A stretch of DNA of 64,000 nt. Origin: CAWAHD01 sp963781785 (lineage in GTDB: Bacteria > Planctomycetota > Planctomycetia > Isosphaerales > Isosphaeraceae). A program made the translations under genes and the position numbers. Below are positions 42,360-50,141 of the stretch, piece after piece (the first letter of the stretch is position 1; each line of letters starts with the position of its first letter). The stretch lies in NCBI GenBank assembly GCA_963781785.1, contig CAWAHD010000002.1, positions 2,046,001 to 2,110,000 of the forward strand, in the 5' to 3' direction. The notes beneath the pieces are model-generated. The model ran no database searches and was not told the origin of the DNA. It was given only the letters and a program-made list of their open reading frames with translations.

Positions 42360-42946
42360 AGAATAGTGGAGTAGTCCCGGGTTTCATCCGAAGACCAGAT
42401 TGAACATGGGCAGATCGACGCCTTGCAGCTTGCCGGGATTACCGAGATCGTTACGGAGAAGGCATCTGGCGTTGAACAACGGCGGCAGTTGGATTCGCTG
42501 GTAGCATCACTCAACCGTGAGGATACCATAGCCGTCACCGAGGTCAGCCGCCTCGGCCGAACGACTGCCGAGGTGCTGTTGTTGGCTGACGATTTGAGGA
42601 AACGCGGGATACATTTGCGTTTCCTGAATCTCGGGATCGACACGGCGACTCCAGCAGGCGGTTTGGTGTTGACAATGATGGCCGGTCTCGCGAAGTTCGA
42701 GCAACAAGTGCTCCGAGAGCGGCAACGGCGGGGCATTCACGCTGCTCGTCAGCGGGGCAAGCATCTGGGCCGTCCGCGGTTGCTCGACGGATCGCACGCT
42801 ATGGTGGCTCTCCGCGCCGCTTGCGTGCTGGCGATACCTTATCAGCCATCGCCCGTGAATGGCGGGTATCGGAGCGGACGGTATCGACGCTTGTGAATAA
42901 ACATGCTGACGATGGACCGCCGCCAACGCTGCCCGGAGGGATCTGA
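42360..42946 (+). pseudogene. Serine recombinase (Tn3-type resolvase), broken
   Basis: The reading RIVE-stop-SRVSSEDQIEHGQIDALQL shows the resolvase N terminus with the catalytic Ser (RVSS) but a TAG where a Tyr is expected. The catalytic domain then runs on: VTEKASGVEQRRQLDSLV, AVTEVSRLGRTTAEVL, FEQQVLRERQRRGIHAAR. A shift near 42832 precedes the helix-turn-helix domain (DTLSAIAREWRVSERTVSTLVNKH), ending at TGA 42946. Two separate lesions and the adjacent Tn3 transposase stub argue for an old, dead transposon end. Confidence 0.8.
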
Positions 42947-42949
42947 TCG

Positions 42950-43115
42950 AAACGATGTTGCCCGACATGCTGCGAGTGGTGCTCTCCATCAAAGCCGGCA
43001 AGATCATGCCTTCAACGATTCTGCGGCGACTGGCCACGTACAGCCGCAAGAACAAGCTATACCTCGCGCTGCGTGAACTGGGGCGGGTCGTTCGCACCAT
43101 CTTCCTGCTCAAGTA
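42950..43115 (+). pseudogene. Tn3-family transposase, C-terminal stub
   Basis: About 54 residues: MLPDMLRVVLSIKAGKIMPS, TILRRLATYSRKNKLYLALR, ELGRVVRTIFLLK then TAG. This is the conserved C-terminal block of Tn3-family (DDE) transposases, which normally continues YISDVELRR. The rest of the ~1,000-residue enzyme is missing. Follows the resolvase remnant directly in the same direction. Confidence 0.8.
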
Positions 43116-43673
43116 GCGGCACGCTATGTGCCGCCGGAACGGTTGGATCGCGACATGCGGCCCTCGATCAAATAGAGTGGGCAAACACATCGGGCGTAAC
43201 GCCGCTGGTTTCAAAAACCCGGCCATCTGGCGCGAACATCCAGGCCGGTTTGTGCGTCCTTTAGATACCAGAGGCGAGGGTGACTGCCAGAATAGCGGGA
43301 TGGGGCTCCGCCCGGTCTAAAGATCAGTTGAGGGGATCGGACTTCAATGATCGGCGCGTGTCGACTGTACCACCTGACGCATGAAGGCAGCAGACGGGGC
43401 GTCCGTTGCTCGGCAAGCTCCCGTCCGCGTCACGCCCACCGCTGTTGATACCAGGCCCGTCGTGCATACCCCACCGAGACCACGAGGCCCGGTGTCGAAA
43501 GCCACCGGGCCTTGCCGTTGGACGGGCTCAGCTTCTTCGCCCAAACCGGCATTCAGTCACCAAACCAGTCACCATTTTGGTGACAATCGGGGAGAAAATA
43601 GGCGAACGCATGGAAAATATACGATCCGTAGAATCATCGTAACTTCTTTGAAAACAGGGGTTTTAAGCAAAAC
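43116..43673. other. Gene-free stretch before the tRNA array
   Basis: No credible gene. A perfect hairpin GTCACC-ATTTT-GGTGAC lies at 43568-43584. The rest may be leftover transposon DNA or the promoter region of the tRNA array. Confidence 0.4.
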
Positions 43674-43746
43674 GCCCCGGTGGTGAAACGGACGATCATC
43701 CCTCGCTTCTAACGAGGGGTTCCAGGTTCGAATCCTGGCCAGGGCA
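43674..43746 (+). tRNA. tRNA-Arg (anticodon TCT)
   Basis: 73 bases fold into a cloverleaf: acceptor GCCCCGG/CCAGGGC with one C-A mismatch, D stem GTGA/TCAT, anticodon stem CCTCG/CGAGG around loop CTTCTAA, T arm CCAGG-TTCGAAT-CCTGG, discriminator A. No CCA is encoded. Confidence 0.88.
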
Positions 43747-43763
43747 TGGTTGGCGGATTGACG

Positions 43764-43836
43764 GGTCCCGTCGTCTAGCGGCGAAGACGTCCCTTTGACG
43801 TGGGGAAAAGCGGTGGTTCGAGTCCACCCGGGACCA
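43764..43836 (+). tRNA. tRNA-Val (anticodon GAC)
   Basis: 73 bases: acceptor GGTCCCG/CGGGACC fully paired, D stem GTCT/AGAC, anticodon stem TCCCT/GGGGA around loop TTGACGT (anticodon GAC after U33), variable AAAGC, T arm GGTGG-TTCGAGT-CCACC, discriminator A. A Gln(TTG) reading shifts the loop and leaves the stem unpaired, so Val is preferred. Confidence 0.85.
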
Positions 43837-43858
43837 CTGGACTTTCCTTTTCAATTTG

Positions 43859-43942
43859 GGAAGGGCTATCCGACTGGCGACGGGGCCCGCCTGGAACGCG
43901 GGTGAGCGATGAGCCTTGCGGGTTCGACTCCCGCCCCTTCCG
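43859..43942 (+). tRNA. tRNA-Ser (anticodon GGA)
   Basis: 84 bases with a long variable arm, as expected for Ser. Acceptor GGAAGGG/CCCTTCC, anticodon stem CCCGC/GCGGG around loop CTGGAAC, T arm GCGGG-TTCGACT-CCCGC, discriminator G. Confidence 0.92.
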
Positions 43943-43987
43943 CTCTTCTTTTGTCCGCAATGTATCGAAATCGAAGCTGTATTCGAC

Positions 43988-44061
43988 GGTGCCCGTGGTG
44001 TAACGGAAGCATATGAGATTGTGAATCTCAAGGCGCCGGGTTCAACCCCCGCCGGGCACCC
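43988..44061 (+). tRNA. tRNA-His (anticodon GTG)
   Basis: Acceptor GTGCCCG/CGGGCAC, preceded by the extra G(-1) typical of tRNA-His opposite C at 44060. Anticodon stem TGAGA/TCTCA around loop TTGTGAA. T arm CCGGG-TTCAACC-CCCGC has one mispair. Confidence 0.9.
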
Positions 44062-44089
44062 TCTGGTTTGCCGGAAATGGAGACTTTTC

Positions 44090-44653
44090 ATGACAACTGC
44101 CGTGCTGGACCAACCGACGCTGGTATTGAACCGGAACTGGCAGCCGGTTCACGTCACGACCGTGGCCCGGTCGCTGATCTTGCTCTGGAACGATGCGGCG
44201 AAGGTCGTCGATCCCGAGGAATTTCGGCTGATGTCCTGGGACGATTGGACGCGGTTTGTTCCGGATGAGGGCGCGCCCTGCGTCCGCTCGGCGCGGCTGC
44301 GGCTCAAGGTGCCCGAGATCATCTGCCTGGCGCACTACGACCGGCTGCCGAGCGCCGCAGTGACCTTCAGCCGCCGCAACGTATCCAAGCGTGACCACTA
44401 CACGTGCCAGTATTGCGGGGCACAGCCGGGGGCCGAGTCGATCACGATCGACCACGTCGTCCCACGGTCGCAGGGTGGCACCTCGACCTGGACCAACTGC
44501 GCCGCCGCCTGCACGGAGTGCAACGCGCGCAAGGGAGACCGCACCCCGGACCAAGCCGGAATGAAGCTGCGGCGCCGGCCGGTCCGACCCGAGTGGAAGC
44601 CTTTTTACGCCGCGCTGGGCGGACGGACCGAAAGCTGGGCCAGATTCATCTAA
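44090..44653 (+). CDS. HNH endonuclease family protein
   Basis: 187 residues from ATG 44090 (GGAGA eight bases upstream), 28 bp after tRNA-His. The N-terminal half (TLVLNRNWQPVHVTTVARSL) and the C-terminal HNH zinc-finger domain RDHYTCQYCGAQPG, ITIDHVVPRSQGGTSTWTNC, ACTECNARKGDRTP give the classic stand-alone HNH protein common in planctomycetes, cyanobacteria and others. Two CxxC pairs bind the structural zinc, and the Asp-His of IDHVVP and the Asn of WTNC form the nuclease site. Substrate unknown; such genes are widespread and may act in DNA repair or defence. Intact. Confidence 0.88.
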   Translation: MTTAVLDQPTLVLNRNWQPVHVTTVARSLILLWNDAAKVVDPEEFRLMSWDDWTRFVPDEGAPCVRSARLRLKVPEIICLAHYDRLPSAAVTFSRRNVSKRDHYTCQYCGAQPGAESITIDHVVPRSQGGTSTWTNCAAACTECNARKGDRTPDQAGMKLRRRPVRPEWKPFYAALGGRTESWARFI

Positions 44654-44661
44654 TCAAAGGA

Positions 44662-44748
44662 TGAAGGATGAAGGATGAATACCGCAGGGAAGCGCGTACC
44701 CTGTCTTTGTTCATCCTTCATCCTTCATCCTTCATCCTTCATCCTTCA
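44662..44748. repeat. GGATGAA / TTCATCC iterated inverted repeats
   Basis: Three GGATGAA units just after the HNH gene face about six TTCATCC units at ~44708-44748. The two arms can pair into a long hairpin, ending five bases before tRNA-Trp. It may act as a terminator between HNH and tRNA-Trp or be a slippage-prone microsatellite. Confidence 0.75.
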
Positions 44749-44752
44749 GTTC

Positions 44753-44822
44753 AGGGGTGTGCTCCTGGGAGAGCAGCGAGCCTCCAAAACTCGCGGACAG
44801 GGTTCAAATCCTTGCACCCCTG
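44753..44822 (+). tRNA. tRNA-Trp (anticodon CCA)
   Basis: 70 bases: acceptor AGGGGTG/CACCCCT fully paired, D stem GCTC/GAGC, loop CTCCAAA with anticodon CCA, T arm CAGGG-TTCAAAT-CCTTG, discriminator G. The anticodon stem CGAGC/ACTCG has one C-A mispair next to the loop. Its 3' end overlaps the DUF433 gene on the other strand. Confidence 0.85.
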
Positions 44823-45127
44823 CTGGTGATTGATCGGAGCAAGGCTTGAAGCCGCTCGTGTGCGGCGTCAAGCTTGGGCTGAAGCTCGGGTGGATTCCCC
44901 CGAGCATCGCGCGCGAGGATCTCCTGGTATTCCGCCATGACCTCGTCTCGATGATCTTCGATATATCGGATCGCCGCCTCGACCTGACGCGAACTGAGGT
45001 CAAAAAGCGTGGCGATCTCGTCTCTGTGCCATCCCGCCTTGTGGTAATCGAGTACATCGAAAACGGTGATTCGCGACCCCGCGATTCGCGGCGTGCGCCC
45101 GGTCTTGATGATCTTGGCCTCGAGCAT
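44804..45127 (-). CDS. DUF433 domain protein (antitoxin-like)
   Basis: 107 residues from the ATG at 45127; upstream in-frame starts would add up to 21 residues that do not look like the family. TGRTPRIAGSRITVFDVLDY followed by GWHRDEIATLFDLSSRQVEAAIRYIEDHRDEV is the DUF433 helix-turn-helix-like fold, often found as the antitoxin-like partner of PIN-like or DUF5615 proteins. No such partner lies next to it here; upstream is a broken REP-type transposase. The 3' end runs antisense over the last 19 bases of tRNA-Trp. Confidence 0.75.
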   Translation of the reverse strand: MLEAKIIKTGRTPRIAGSRITVFDVLDYHKAGWHRDEIATLFDLSSRQVEAAIRYIEDHRDEVMAEYQEILARDARGNPPELQPKLDAAHERLQALLRSITSRGARI

Positions 45128-45189
45128 TGGTCCAAGTCTCCACTCTTGAGAAGCATCCATATAGTGTTCTGTGCCAGGACCTTCCTCCA

Positions 45190-45420
45190 AAGGAATAAGC
45201 GGTACGCCGTCTCAGGATCGTGGCCGCCCACATCCCCCTGCCAGGCGGCGTACCCGAACGAGGTGGAAATGGTTGGGCATCAGCACGAAGCTGAACAACT
45301 CCCAGCCGGACCGACCGACCGTCAGAGCCAACCCATCGACAAGCCGCTGGTGGTCCGCCCCGGCGTGGAAGATCCGCTGACGCCCTGCGCACCGTTACGC
45401 ACCCACCGGCGCGGCTACGA
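45190..45420 (-). pseudogene. REP-associated tyrosine transposase (Y1) remnant
   Basis: On the minus strand one frame gives RCAGRQRIFHAGADHQRLVD, then GRSGWELFSFVLMPNHFHLV. The MPNHFH block is the metal-binding HUH core of Y1/TnpA(REP) transposases. The N-terminal start, the catalytic Tyr helix and the C-terminal half are missing. Confidence 0.75.
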
Positions 45421-45624
45421 TCCCTGACCAGCCGTACTGGCGACCCCGGTCGGCGGCAGCACCCGGTTCGGCTCAACTTCGGGGGATGTGAACGAAACGA
45501 ACTTGCGCCCGCTCTTCTTCTCTTGTTCTTTGATGTCTTGATAGATCGCGTCCAAATCGTAATTGAACTGGGCGGCGTGCGCATCGCGCACGCGGCGTAC
45601 TTCCTCCACAATCGGGTCGTTCAT
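45415..45624 (-). CDS. Small conserved protein downstream of PIN gene
   Basis: 69 residues, start ATG 45624 overlapping the stop of the PIN-domain gene (ATGA). MNDPIVEEVRRVRDAHAAQF followed by YDLDAIYQDIKEQEKKSGRKFVSF resembles short proteins often found beside PIN-domain genes in planctomycetes and cyanobacteria. Probably helical and soluble. Coupling to the PIN gene suggests it is the partner, perhaps the antitoxin, although antitoxins more often come first. The C-terminal ~15 residues may be altered by the adjoining transposase remnant. Confidence 0.6.
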   Translation of the reverse strand: MNDPIVEEVRRVRDAHAAQFNYDLDAIYQDIKEQEKKSGRKFVSFTSPEVEPNRVLPPTGVASTAGQGS

Positions 45625-46100
45625 GGTCCCGTCTCCAGGAGTTCCTCCGGCGTGCAGATGATGGGGGCCTTGGTTCCATTGCTGGCGCACATGGATTCGA
45701 TCAGCGGCCGCATCGTCGCATTGGCGAGGTGGCGGCAATTCCACGTCAATAGATAGGGTACTCGTTGCGTGGCTGCGATGGCAATGTGCAACGCATCGTC
45801 TCCTGCCTTTGCGGGCAAGATCCCCGTTCGAATGAATTCTTTCGCCAAGGCCAAAGCCGCAGCCGTCGTCTCCAAAAGGGTCATCGGCTGCAACACCGCA
45901 AGCCGCTCTTGAGCGGCTTGAGCATCGCCAGCGCCCGCTTCCTGCAGGACCAACTGGGACACACAAAGCTCGTAGCTTGTTCGCCGAGTGTCCCACCATT
46001 CGTGGGTGACCTGCTGGTGGCCGGCGATCACCACGTCGCGGCTGGGGCGGGCCGTCAAGTAGCTGACAACGGTGGTCTCGATGTAGACTCGCTCAGGCAT
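45621..46100 (-). CDS. PIN-domain (VapC-like) protein
   Basis: About 159 residues from the ATG at 46100 (an upstream ATG at 46118 adds six). VYIETTVVSYLTARPSRDVV holds an early acidic residue (Glu where PIN proteins usually have Asp), and AGDDALHIAIAATQRVPYLLTWNCRHLAN the later acidic pair and the Thr-Trp-Asn end of the fold. PIN proteins are metal-dependent ribonucleases; in toxin-antitoxin pairs they cut tRNA or mRNA. The early Glu in place of Asp is common in this subfamily. Overlaps the small downstream gene by four bases. Confidence 0.75.
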   Translation of the reverse strand: MPERVYIETTVVSYLTARPSRDVVIAGHQQVTHEWWDTRRTSYELCVSQLVLQEAGAGDAQAAQERLAVLQPMTLLETTAAALALAKEFIRTGILPAKAGDDALHIAIAATQRVPYLLTWNCRHLANATMRPLIESMCASNGTKAPIICTPEELLETGP

Positions 46101-46118
46101 CGCCGGCCACTTCCTCAC

Positions 46119-46618
46119 TGCTCGTCAGCATTCGCGTCCTCCAACCAAACTGCCCGACATCCGCGCTATTGTCAAGCCGCCTCGATGCGACGGCAAGGTC
46201 GGGACCGCCGCCAGACGCGTCCGCTGCGAAACGACCGTCCAGGGGGCCGGATCCGGTTAACGGTTTTTGGCTGAGGTCAAGCGAACCGGGGTCGGCACAA
46301 AGCGACAACCGGATCCTACCCCGGGGACGGATCTGACCCGCTGGACGACCCTGTCCTTGGCAACGAGCAGGTGGTGGAAAGGGAACAACCGCTAGATCAT
46401 GTGATCATCCAGCTAGGGCCCTCGTGAGACTGGAAAACTCCAGTTCTCTCTTGCAACTCGAGCGAGCGTCGCGCAATGATGCGGCTGGCTCGATGCCATT
46501 CGTCGTAATTGGATGTCGACCGCACGTTGCGTTTGTGGGGGCGCGCCGGTGCGGGAGTGCACAGATTAAATGATGACATCGGGGCGGTGTCTGACTCCGC
46601 GGTGGAAGGACGCTTATA
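46119..46618. other. Intergenic, no gene seen
   Basis: Gene-free on both strands as far as I can tell. It contains fragments such as ggatccggttaacggttttt that recur loosely at 50.97 kb (ggatccggttcacagtttcc), suggesting a shared repeat or duplicated flank around the two paralogous genes. Confidence 0.4.
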
Positions 46619-47416
46619 TTGGAATGGATTCGAGGCGCACAGATCGGCGTCGGTTGCGGTTCCTTCCCAGGGAAAGGGCACGAATCCGGTCATTGCCGCT
46701 CTCAAGCATTCAGTCAAATAGTTACTTGGTTGTTGGTCATCCTATCGATCCCTTTTCTCGGCGCGAGTTTGGTCCAGCGCTCTGCGCCGCCAGAGCCCGA
46801 TGTCATTCGGTGCAAGGTCCTCGTGGCCGAGAAATTCGTCGTACAAGGACCTGACGGTGGACAAGTGGCAGTTTTCACAAGGAGCCGAGGTGTTCCCGTC
46901 CTCGCATTGCAAAGCCCACGGCAAGACGGTTCCGTACTTTTGGGCGTCCTCCCAAATCGCGACCTCATCATCGATCTCCGCCGACGGCAAGGGGCCGCGA
47001 ACGTGGTCCTTAGTATCGCTCCAGACGGATCGCCGTCTCTGAGGCTGAGGCGCAACGCTTCGAACAAGATCTCCGTCCGGGCAGATAGTGATGGAGAGTG
47101 TAACTTATCTATCGGGGAGGAAGTGGGCGGAAATGGCGCAAGGATAGCGGTGACGAAGGACGGCTCCATAGTCACGTTAACGGACAAACTCGGAAAAACT
47201 CGTCTGTCGTTGAGCGGGCTTCCTGAAGGACCGCTTTTATTTCTATTCGATCAAATGGAAGCCATGCGTTCCTCGATGCATCACAGGCGAACTGAGACGT
47301 CGGTGAATTTTTTCGGTCCTAATCAGGCCTCTCGACTCGAACTGAGGAGAGACGTCCGTGGAACGAGTGTCCTGCTCCTCGGTCCCGACGCCAACGAACA
47401 GCTACTCATCCGGTAA
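46619..47416 (+). CDS. Membrane-anchored beta-repeat protein, paralogue 1
   Basis: 265 residues if the ATG at 46619 is used; the true start could be later, since the first ~28 residues are unlike the paralogue. A membrane anchor (IVTWLLVILSIPFLGASLV) precedes KVLVAEKFVVQGPDGGQVAVFTRSRG and a chain of short beta units ending in G-x-D-x-x. The order is the same as in the gene at 50142 (anchor, VIAEKYELPGADGKTSAMLY, repeats), so they are paralogues. Function unknown; the repeats suggest a beta-solenoid or propeller outside the inner membrane. The stop codon lies exactly in the target duplication of the adjoining IS21 element, so the gene is intact. Confidence 0.65.
   Translation: MEWIRGAQIGVGCGSFPGKGHESGHCRSQAFSQIVTWLLVILSIPFLGASLVQRSAPPEPDVIRCKVLVAEKFVVQGPDGGQVAVFTRSRGVPVLALQSPRQDGSVLLGVLPNRDLIIDLRRRQGAANVVLSIAPDGSPSLRLRRNASNKISVRADSDGECNLSIGEEVGGNGARIAVTKDGSIVTLTDKLGKTRLSLSGLPEGPLLFLFDQMEAMRSSMHHRRTETSVNFFGPNQASRLELRRDVRGTSVLLLGPDANEQLLIR
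47409..47416. repeat. IS21 target site duplication, left copy
   Basis: TCCGGTAA, identical to 49995-50002. It contains the last sense codon (CGG) and the TAA stop of the upstream gene. Confidence 0.85.
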
Positions 47417-47594
47417 TGATCGACGACAATTACATTTCCCCACCGCGACAATTACAATTCCCCACTCGTCTGTTCCATTGTTCAGGCTCCTTTCTCGACC
47501 GTTTTCCCAGTGAGATTTAGTCCTGACGACAACTACCATCCGTTATTCGTTATCCGCCCGCTTGCCATTTTTGACACGTCGGGGCCTTGGTTTC

Positions 47595-48374
47595 TTAGGT
47601 CGCTGCTGACGAATCGGGTTCCTGAACCTGTTTGGCCTGCTCCAAGCGGTAGCTGGGAACGTTGAGCTCCAAGATCACGCTATGGTGGACCAGCCGGTCG
47701 ATCGCCGCCGCGGTGGTCATCGGGTCCTTGAAAATGTTCTCCCATTTCGAGAACGGCAGATTGCTCGTGATCATCACGCTGCCTCGCTCGTACCGCTCCG
47801 CCAGCAGTGTGAATAACACTTCCATCTCCTCCCGACTCTGTTGGACGTAGCCCAGATCGTCGATGATGAGCACCTCGAACTTGGAGAGCCGTTTCAGGTA
47901 TCGGCTCAACTTCAGGTCGCGCTTAGCAATCAACAGGTCTTGAACCAGCAAGCTGCAGGGACCAAACAGTACCTTGCGCCCCGAACGCACTAGCTCTTGT
48001 GCAATCCCGCACAGCAAGTGCGTTTTCCCACTCCCAGAACGTCCAAAAGCCAACACGTTCTCTCGGGCATCGACGAAGGCGCCGTCCAGCAACATACGCA
48101 CCTGCCGGGCGATCTTTGCCGGCAACCGCTTCATGTCGAACCGGGCCAAGCTCTTCTCGACCGGTAAATCCGAATCCCGCAGCCAACGTTCGATCCGGTT
48201 CGTCCGCCGGACCTGACACTCCTGTTCGGCGAGTTCCCCAAGGTACTGCTCGTAGCTGAGTGATTCTTGGACCGCGCGCCGGGCTACGTCCTCGAAGCTC
48301 TCACGAAACGTGGGCAGGTGAAGTTCCCGCAGGCACTCCACGAGCCGCTGCTTCACTTCCGTCTGCGAAGCCAT
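47595..48374 (-). CDS. istB: IS21 helper ATPase IstB
   Basis: About 259 residues from the ATG at 48374 (MASQTEVKQRLVECLRELHL). Walker A is FGRSGSGKTHLLCGIAQEL, Walker B LIIDDLGYVQQS, sensor region SVMITSNLPFSKWENIFKD, and RLVHHSVILELNVPSYRL closes the AAA+ domain, all as in IstB. It assembles on DNA and stimulates the IstA transposase. Intact. An in-frame upstream start at 48407 would overlap the end of istA. Confidence 0.92.
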   Translation of the reverse strand: MASQTEVKQRLVECLRELHLPTFRESFEDVARRAVQESLSYEQYLGELAEQECQVRRTNRIERWLRDSDLPVEKSLARFDMKRLPAKIARQVRMLLDGAFVDARENVLAFGRSGSGKTHLLCGIAQELVRSGRKVLFGPCSLLVQDLLIAKRDLKLSRYLKRLSKFEVLIIDDLGYVQQSREEMEVLFTLLAERYERGSVMITSNLPFSKWENIFKDPMTTAAAIDRLVHHSVILELNVPSYRLEQAKQVQEPDSSAAT

Positions 48375-49858
48375 CCCACACCTCCTTGTGATTGAACAAC
48401 ATATCAAAACTCGACAGATCAGTTGCCTCTACCCGGACCTCCGTGATCGGACAGGGGGGCTCGGAGCATCCGATCCGTTCCCTCACCCCCTGCGCAGTGA
48501 TCGCCTGCCCCTCCTCCAGCAGGGCTCGTATGGCGCTGTCCACCATTGACTCATTCTCCCGGGCCGCCAGCTCCAAGATTTGCAGATACTCACGCGAGGC
48601 CCGGCCGGGTGCGGTCTCGCGCAGCACGTCATAAGCCATTCGAAACCGGCTCGTAGGAAAAAGGTCTTCCCGATACCGATAATTCTCAAACGCGCCGGGC
48701 TTGCGCACCAACCAATCGATCACGTGCCTGTAGTTGATGCGATGCTTCCGCTGCCCGCGAAGGCGTGGAAGCCGTTCGACGACCTTGCCGGCAAACCACA
48801 CTTCCAACTCGTCGGCGTAGAGCCGGACGTCTACCCGCTCGTCGATCAAACGGCTGTCTACCGAATAGACGTTGCGGTCCACATGAATGATGCTCCCGGG
48901 ATAGACTCGAACCCGCGCCCGCTTGTAGCTCTCTAATCGCGTTGGGGGAAGCGCACGCAGTACGGCCTGTTCCTCGGCGAAGCGCGAACCGGCGGCCGGC
49001 ATTGCGCTGGTCTAGGATCTCCCGTAGGAATCGAGCGTAAGCCGCGCGGTCCATGAAGTCACGGTTGCCACGTAGAAGCAGGGCCTGGTCCACAGCCTCC
49101 TTGAAGCGGTAATGGCTCTGCTCGGCGTCCCCGTTCTCGTGAGCCTGGCGTGCGTTGATCTTCTCCATCTCCAGGCCGTAGTGGTCCATCAGCGCCTGGT
49201 ACCGCCCGGTGAACTCCTTAGCGCTAGAAGCGTTGTTTACGGCCAAGCTCATTCGGTCGGTTCGGTGCCGCTGGGGCGAGCCGCCCACCTCCCACAGGGC
49301 ATGCTGCAACCCGTCGCTTAGGCTCTCGAAGCTCTCGGAGAAACAGATCGAGGCCGTCTCCCAGTTCGAGTAGGTCAGAACGAAATGATAAACCATGTGA
49401 TCGAACGGCTGGCCGCCGAGAGTCACGGCCAAGCTTGTCATATGGGTGAAATCGGACGCACCCAACCGGCCAGGATGATGAGTCTGTGCGAAGAAGACCT
49501 CCTTGGGTGGACCAGAGATTGCTTCCCACTGACGCACTCGACGTTGAAGCGTGCGCAGTTGACCGTCTGCGAATCGACCCGGGTAGCGGCGTTGAAGCCA
49601 CTCGAACAAGATTTTCGCCTGCAAGCCGGGGCTGAGTTCCAGTTGCTCACGCACCTCCTCCCAGACGTCTGCGAAGGGGTCTTCTCGAGTGCGCCATGTT
49701 CGCGGCCAGGTCTCCAGCTCGCTGGGGAGCTTCGCCTCGTCCCGGTACTTCCGTGCGGTCTTACGGTCCATGTCCACCCTCATTGCCGCAACCGATAGCG
49801 GCTTCCGTGAATGCAACAATGCGTGCAAACGCCTAACTTGTCGATCCGTGACAGCCAT
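48301..49858 (-). CDS. istA: IS21 transposase IstA (frameshifted)
   Basis: About 510 residues in two frames, joined near 49010. The first part starts at MAVTDRQVRRLHALLHSRKP (~49858) with an N-terminal helix-turn-helix (LSVAAMRVDMDRKTARKYR), then the DDE catalytic core: GASDFTHMTSLAVTLGGQPF (first Asp), AVNNASSAKEFTGRYQALMD (where Asp is expected) and HENGDAEQSHYRFKEAVDQAL (Glu region). The second part continues SRFAEEQAVLRALPPTRLES and the C-terminal beta domain VRVYPGSIIHVDRNVYSV. The single shift would inactivate it unless it is a sequence error. Confidence 0.85.
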
Positions 49859-49994
49859 GGTGATCCTCCCTCCTGGTTGGAGAATCACCAATTTGATATC
49901 AACTGGCGTCGGTGGGGAATTCTAATTGTCGTTCGAAGGGATGCGGTGGGGAATTCTAGTTGTCGTCATGGGGAATTCTAATTGTCGCTGATCA

Positions 49995-50002
49995 TCCGGT
50001 AA
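49995..50002. repeat. IS21 target site duplication, right copy
   Basis: TCCGGTAA, identical to 47409-47416. Confidence 0.85.
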
Positions 50003-50141
50003 TTCGATTTGAACGAATCGGTAGGAAGCTTGGCGGCATACCGCGCCGACATTGGGAGAGTTCGTTCGCGGTGCTCAGGTCTCAATCCGACGTCTCCAGG
50101 GTGTTGTGTGACAATCAAGGTGTTCGGTCACGGGAGAAGCG

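Larger units (their letters stand above)
47417..49994 (-). mobile_element. IS21-family insertion sequence (2,578 bp)
   Basis: Ends are TGATCGACGACAATTA (left) and, read inward from the right, TGATCAGCGACAATTA. Near both ends the motif CGACAATTAxAATTCCCC is repeated, twice on the left and three times on the right, as in the multiple transposase sites of IS21 elements. It carries istA and istB, both on the minus strand, and is flanked by the 8-bp duplication TCCGGTAA. The duplication is perfect, so insertion is recent; istA appears frameshifted. Confidence 0.92.

Noticed and set aside
43764..43836. Reading this tRNA as Gln (TTG) or Ser (TGA)
   Set aside because: Both leave the anticodon stem unpaired. 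The Val (GAC) register gives a full cloverleaf.
43696..44091. Minus-strand open frame across the tRNA array
   Set aside because: Phrases such as GGSRTRKAH and GQDSNLEPL are the well-known false translation of antisense tRNA genes.
44708..44748. CRISPR-like array (repeated TTCATCC)
   Set aside because: The units are directly adjacent 7-mers with no spacers. No cas genes are present in the window.
46397..46717. 106-residue minus-strand open frame in the gap before the first beta-repeat gene
   Set aside because: It overlaps the start region of the plus-strand gene, lacks a ribosome binding site and shows no motif.
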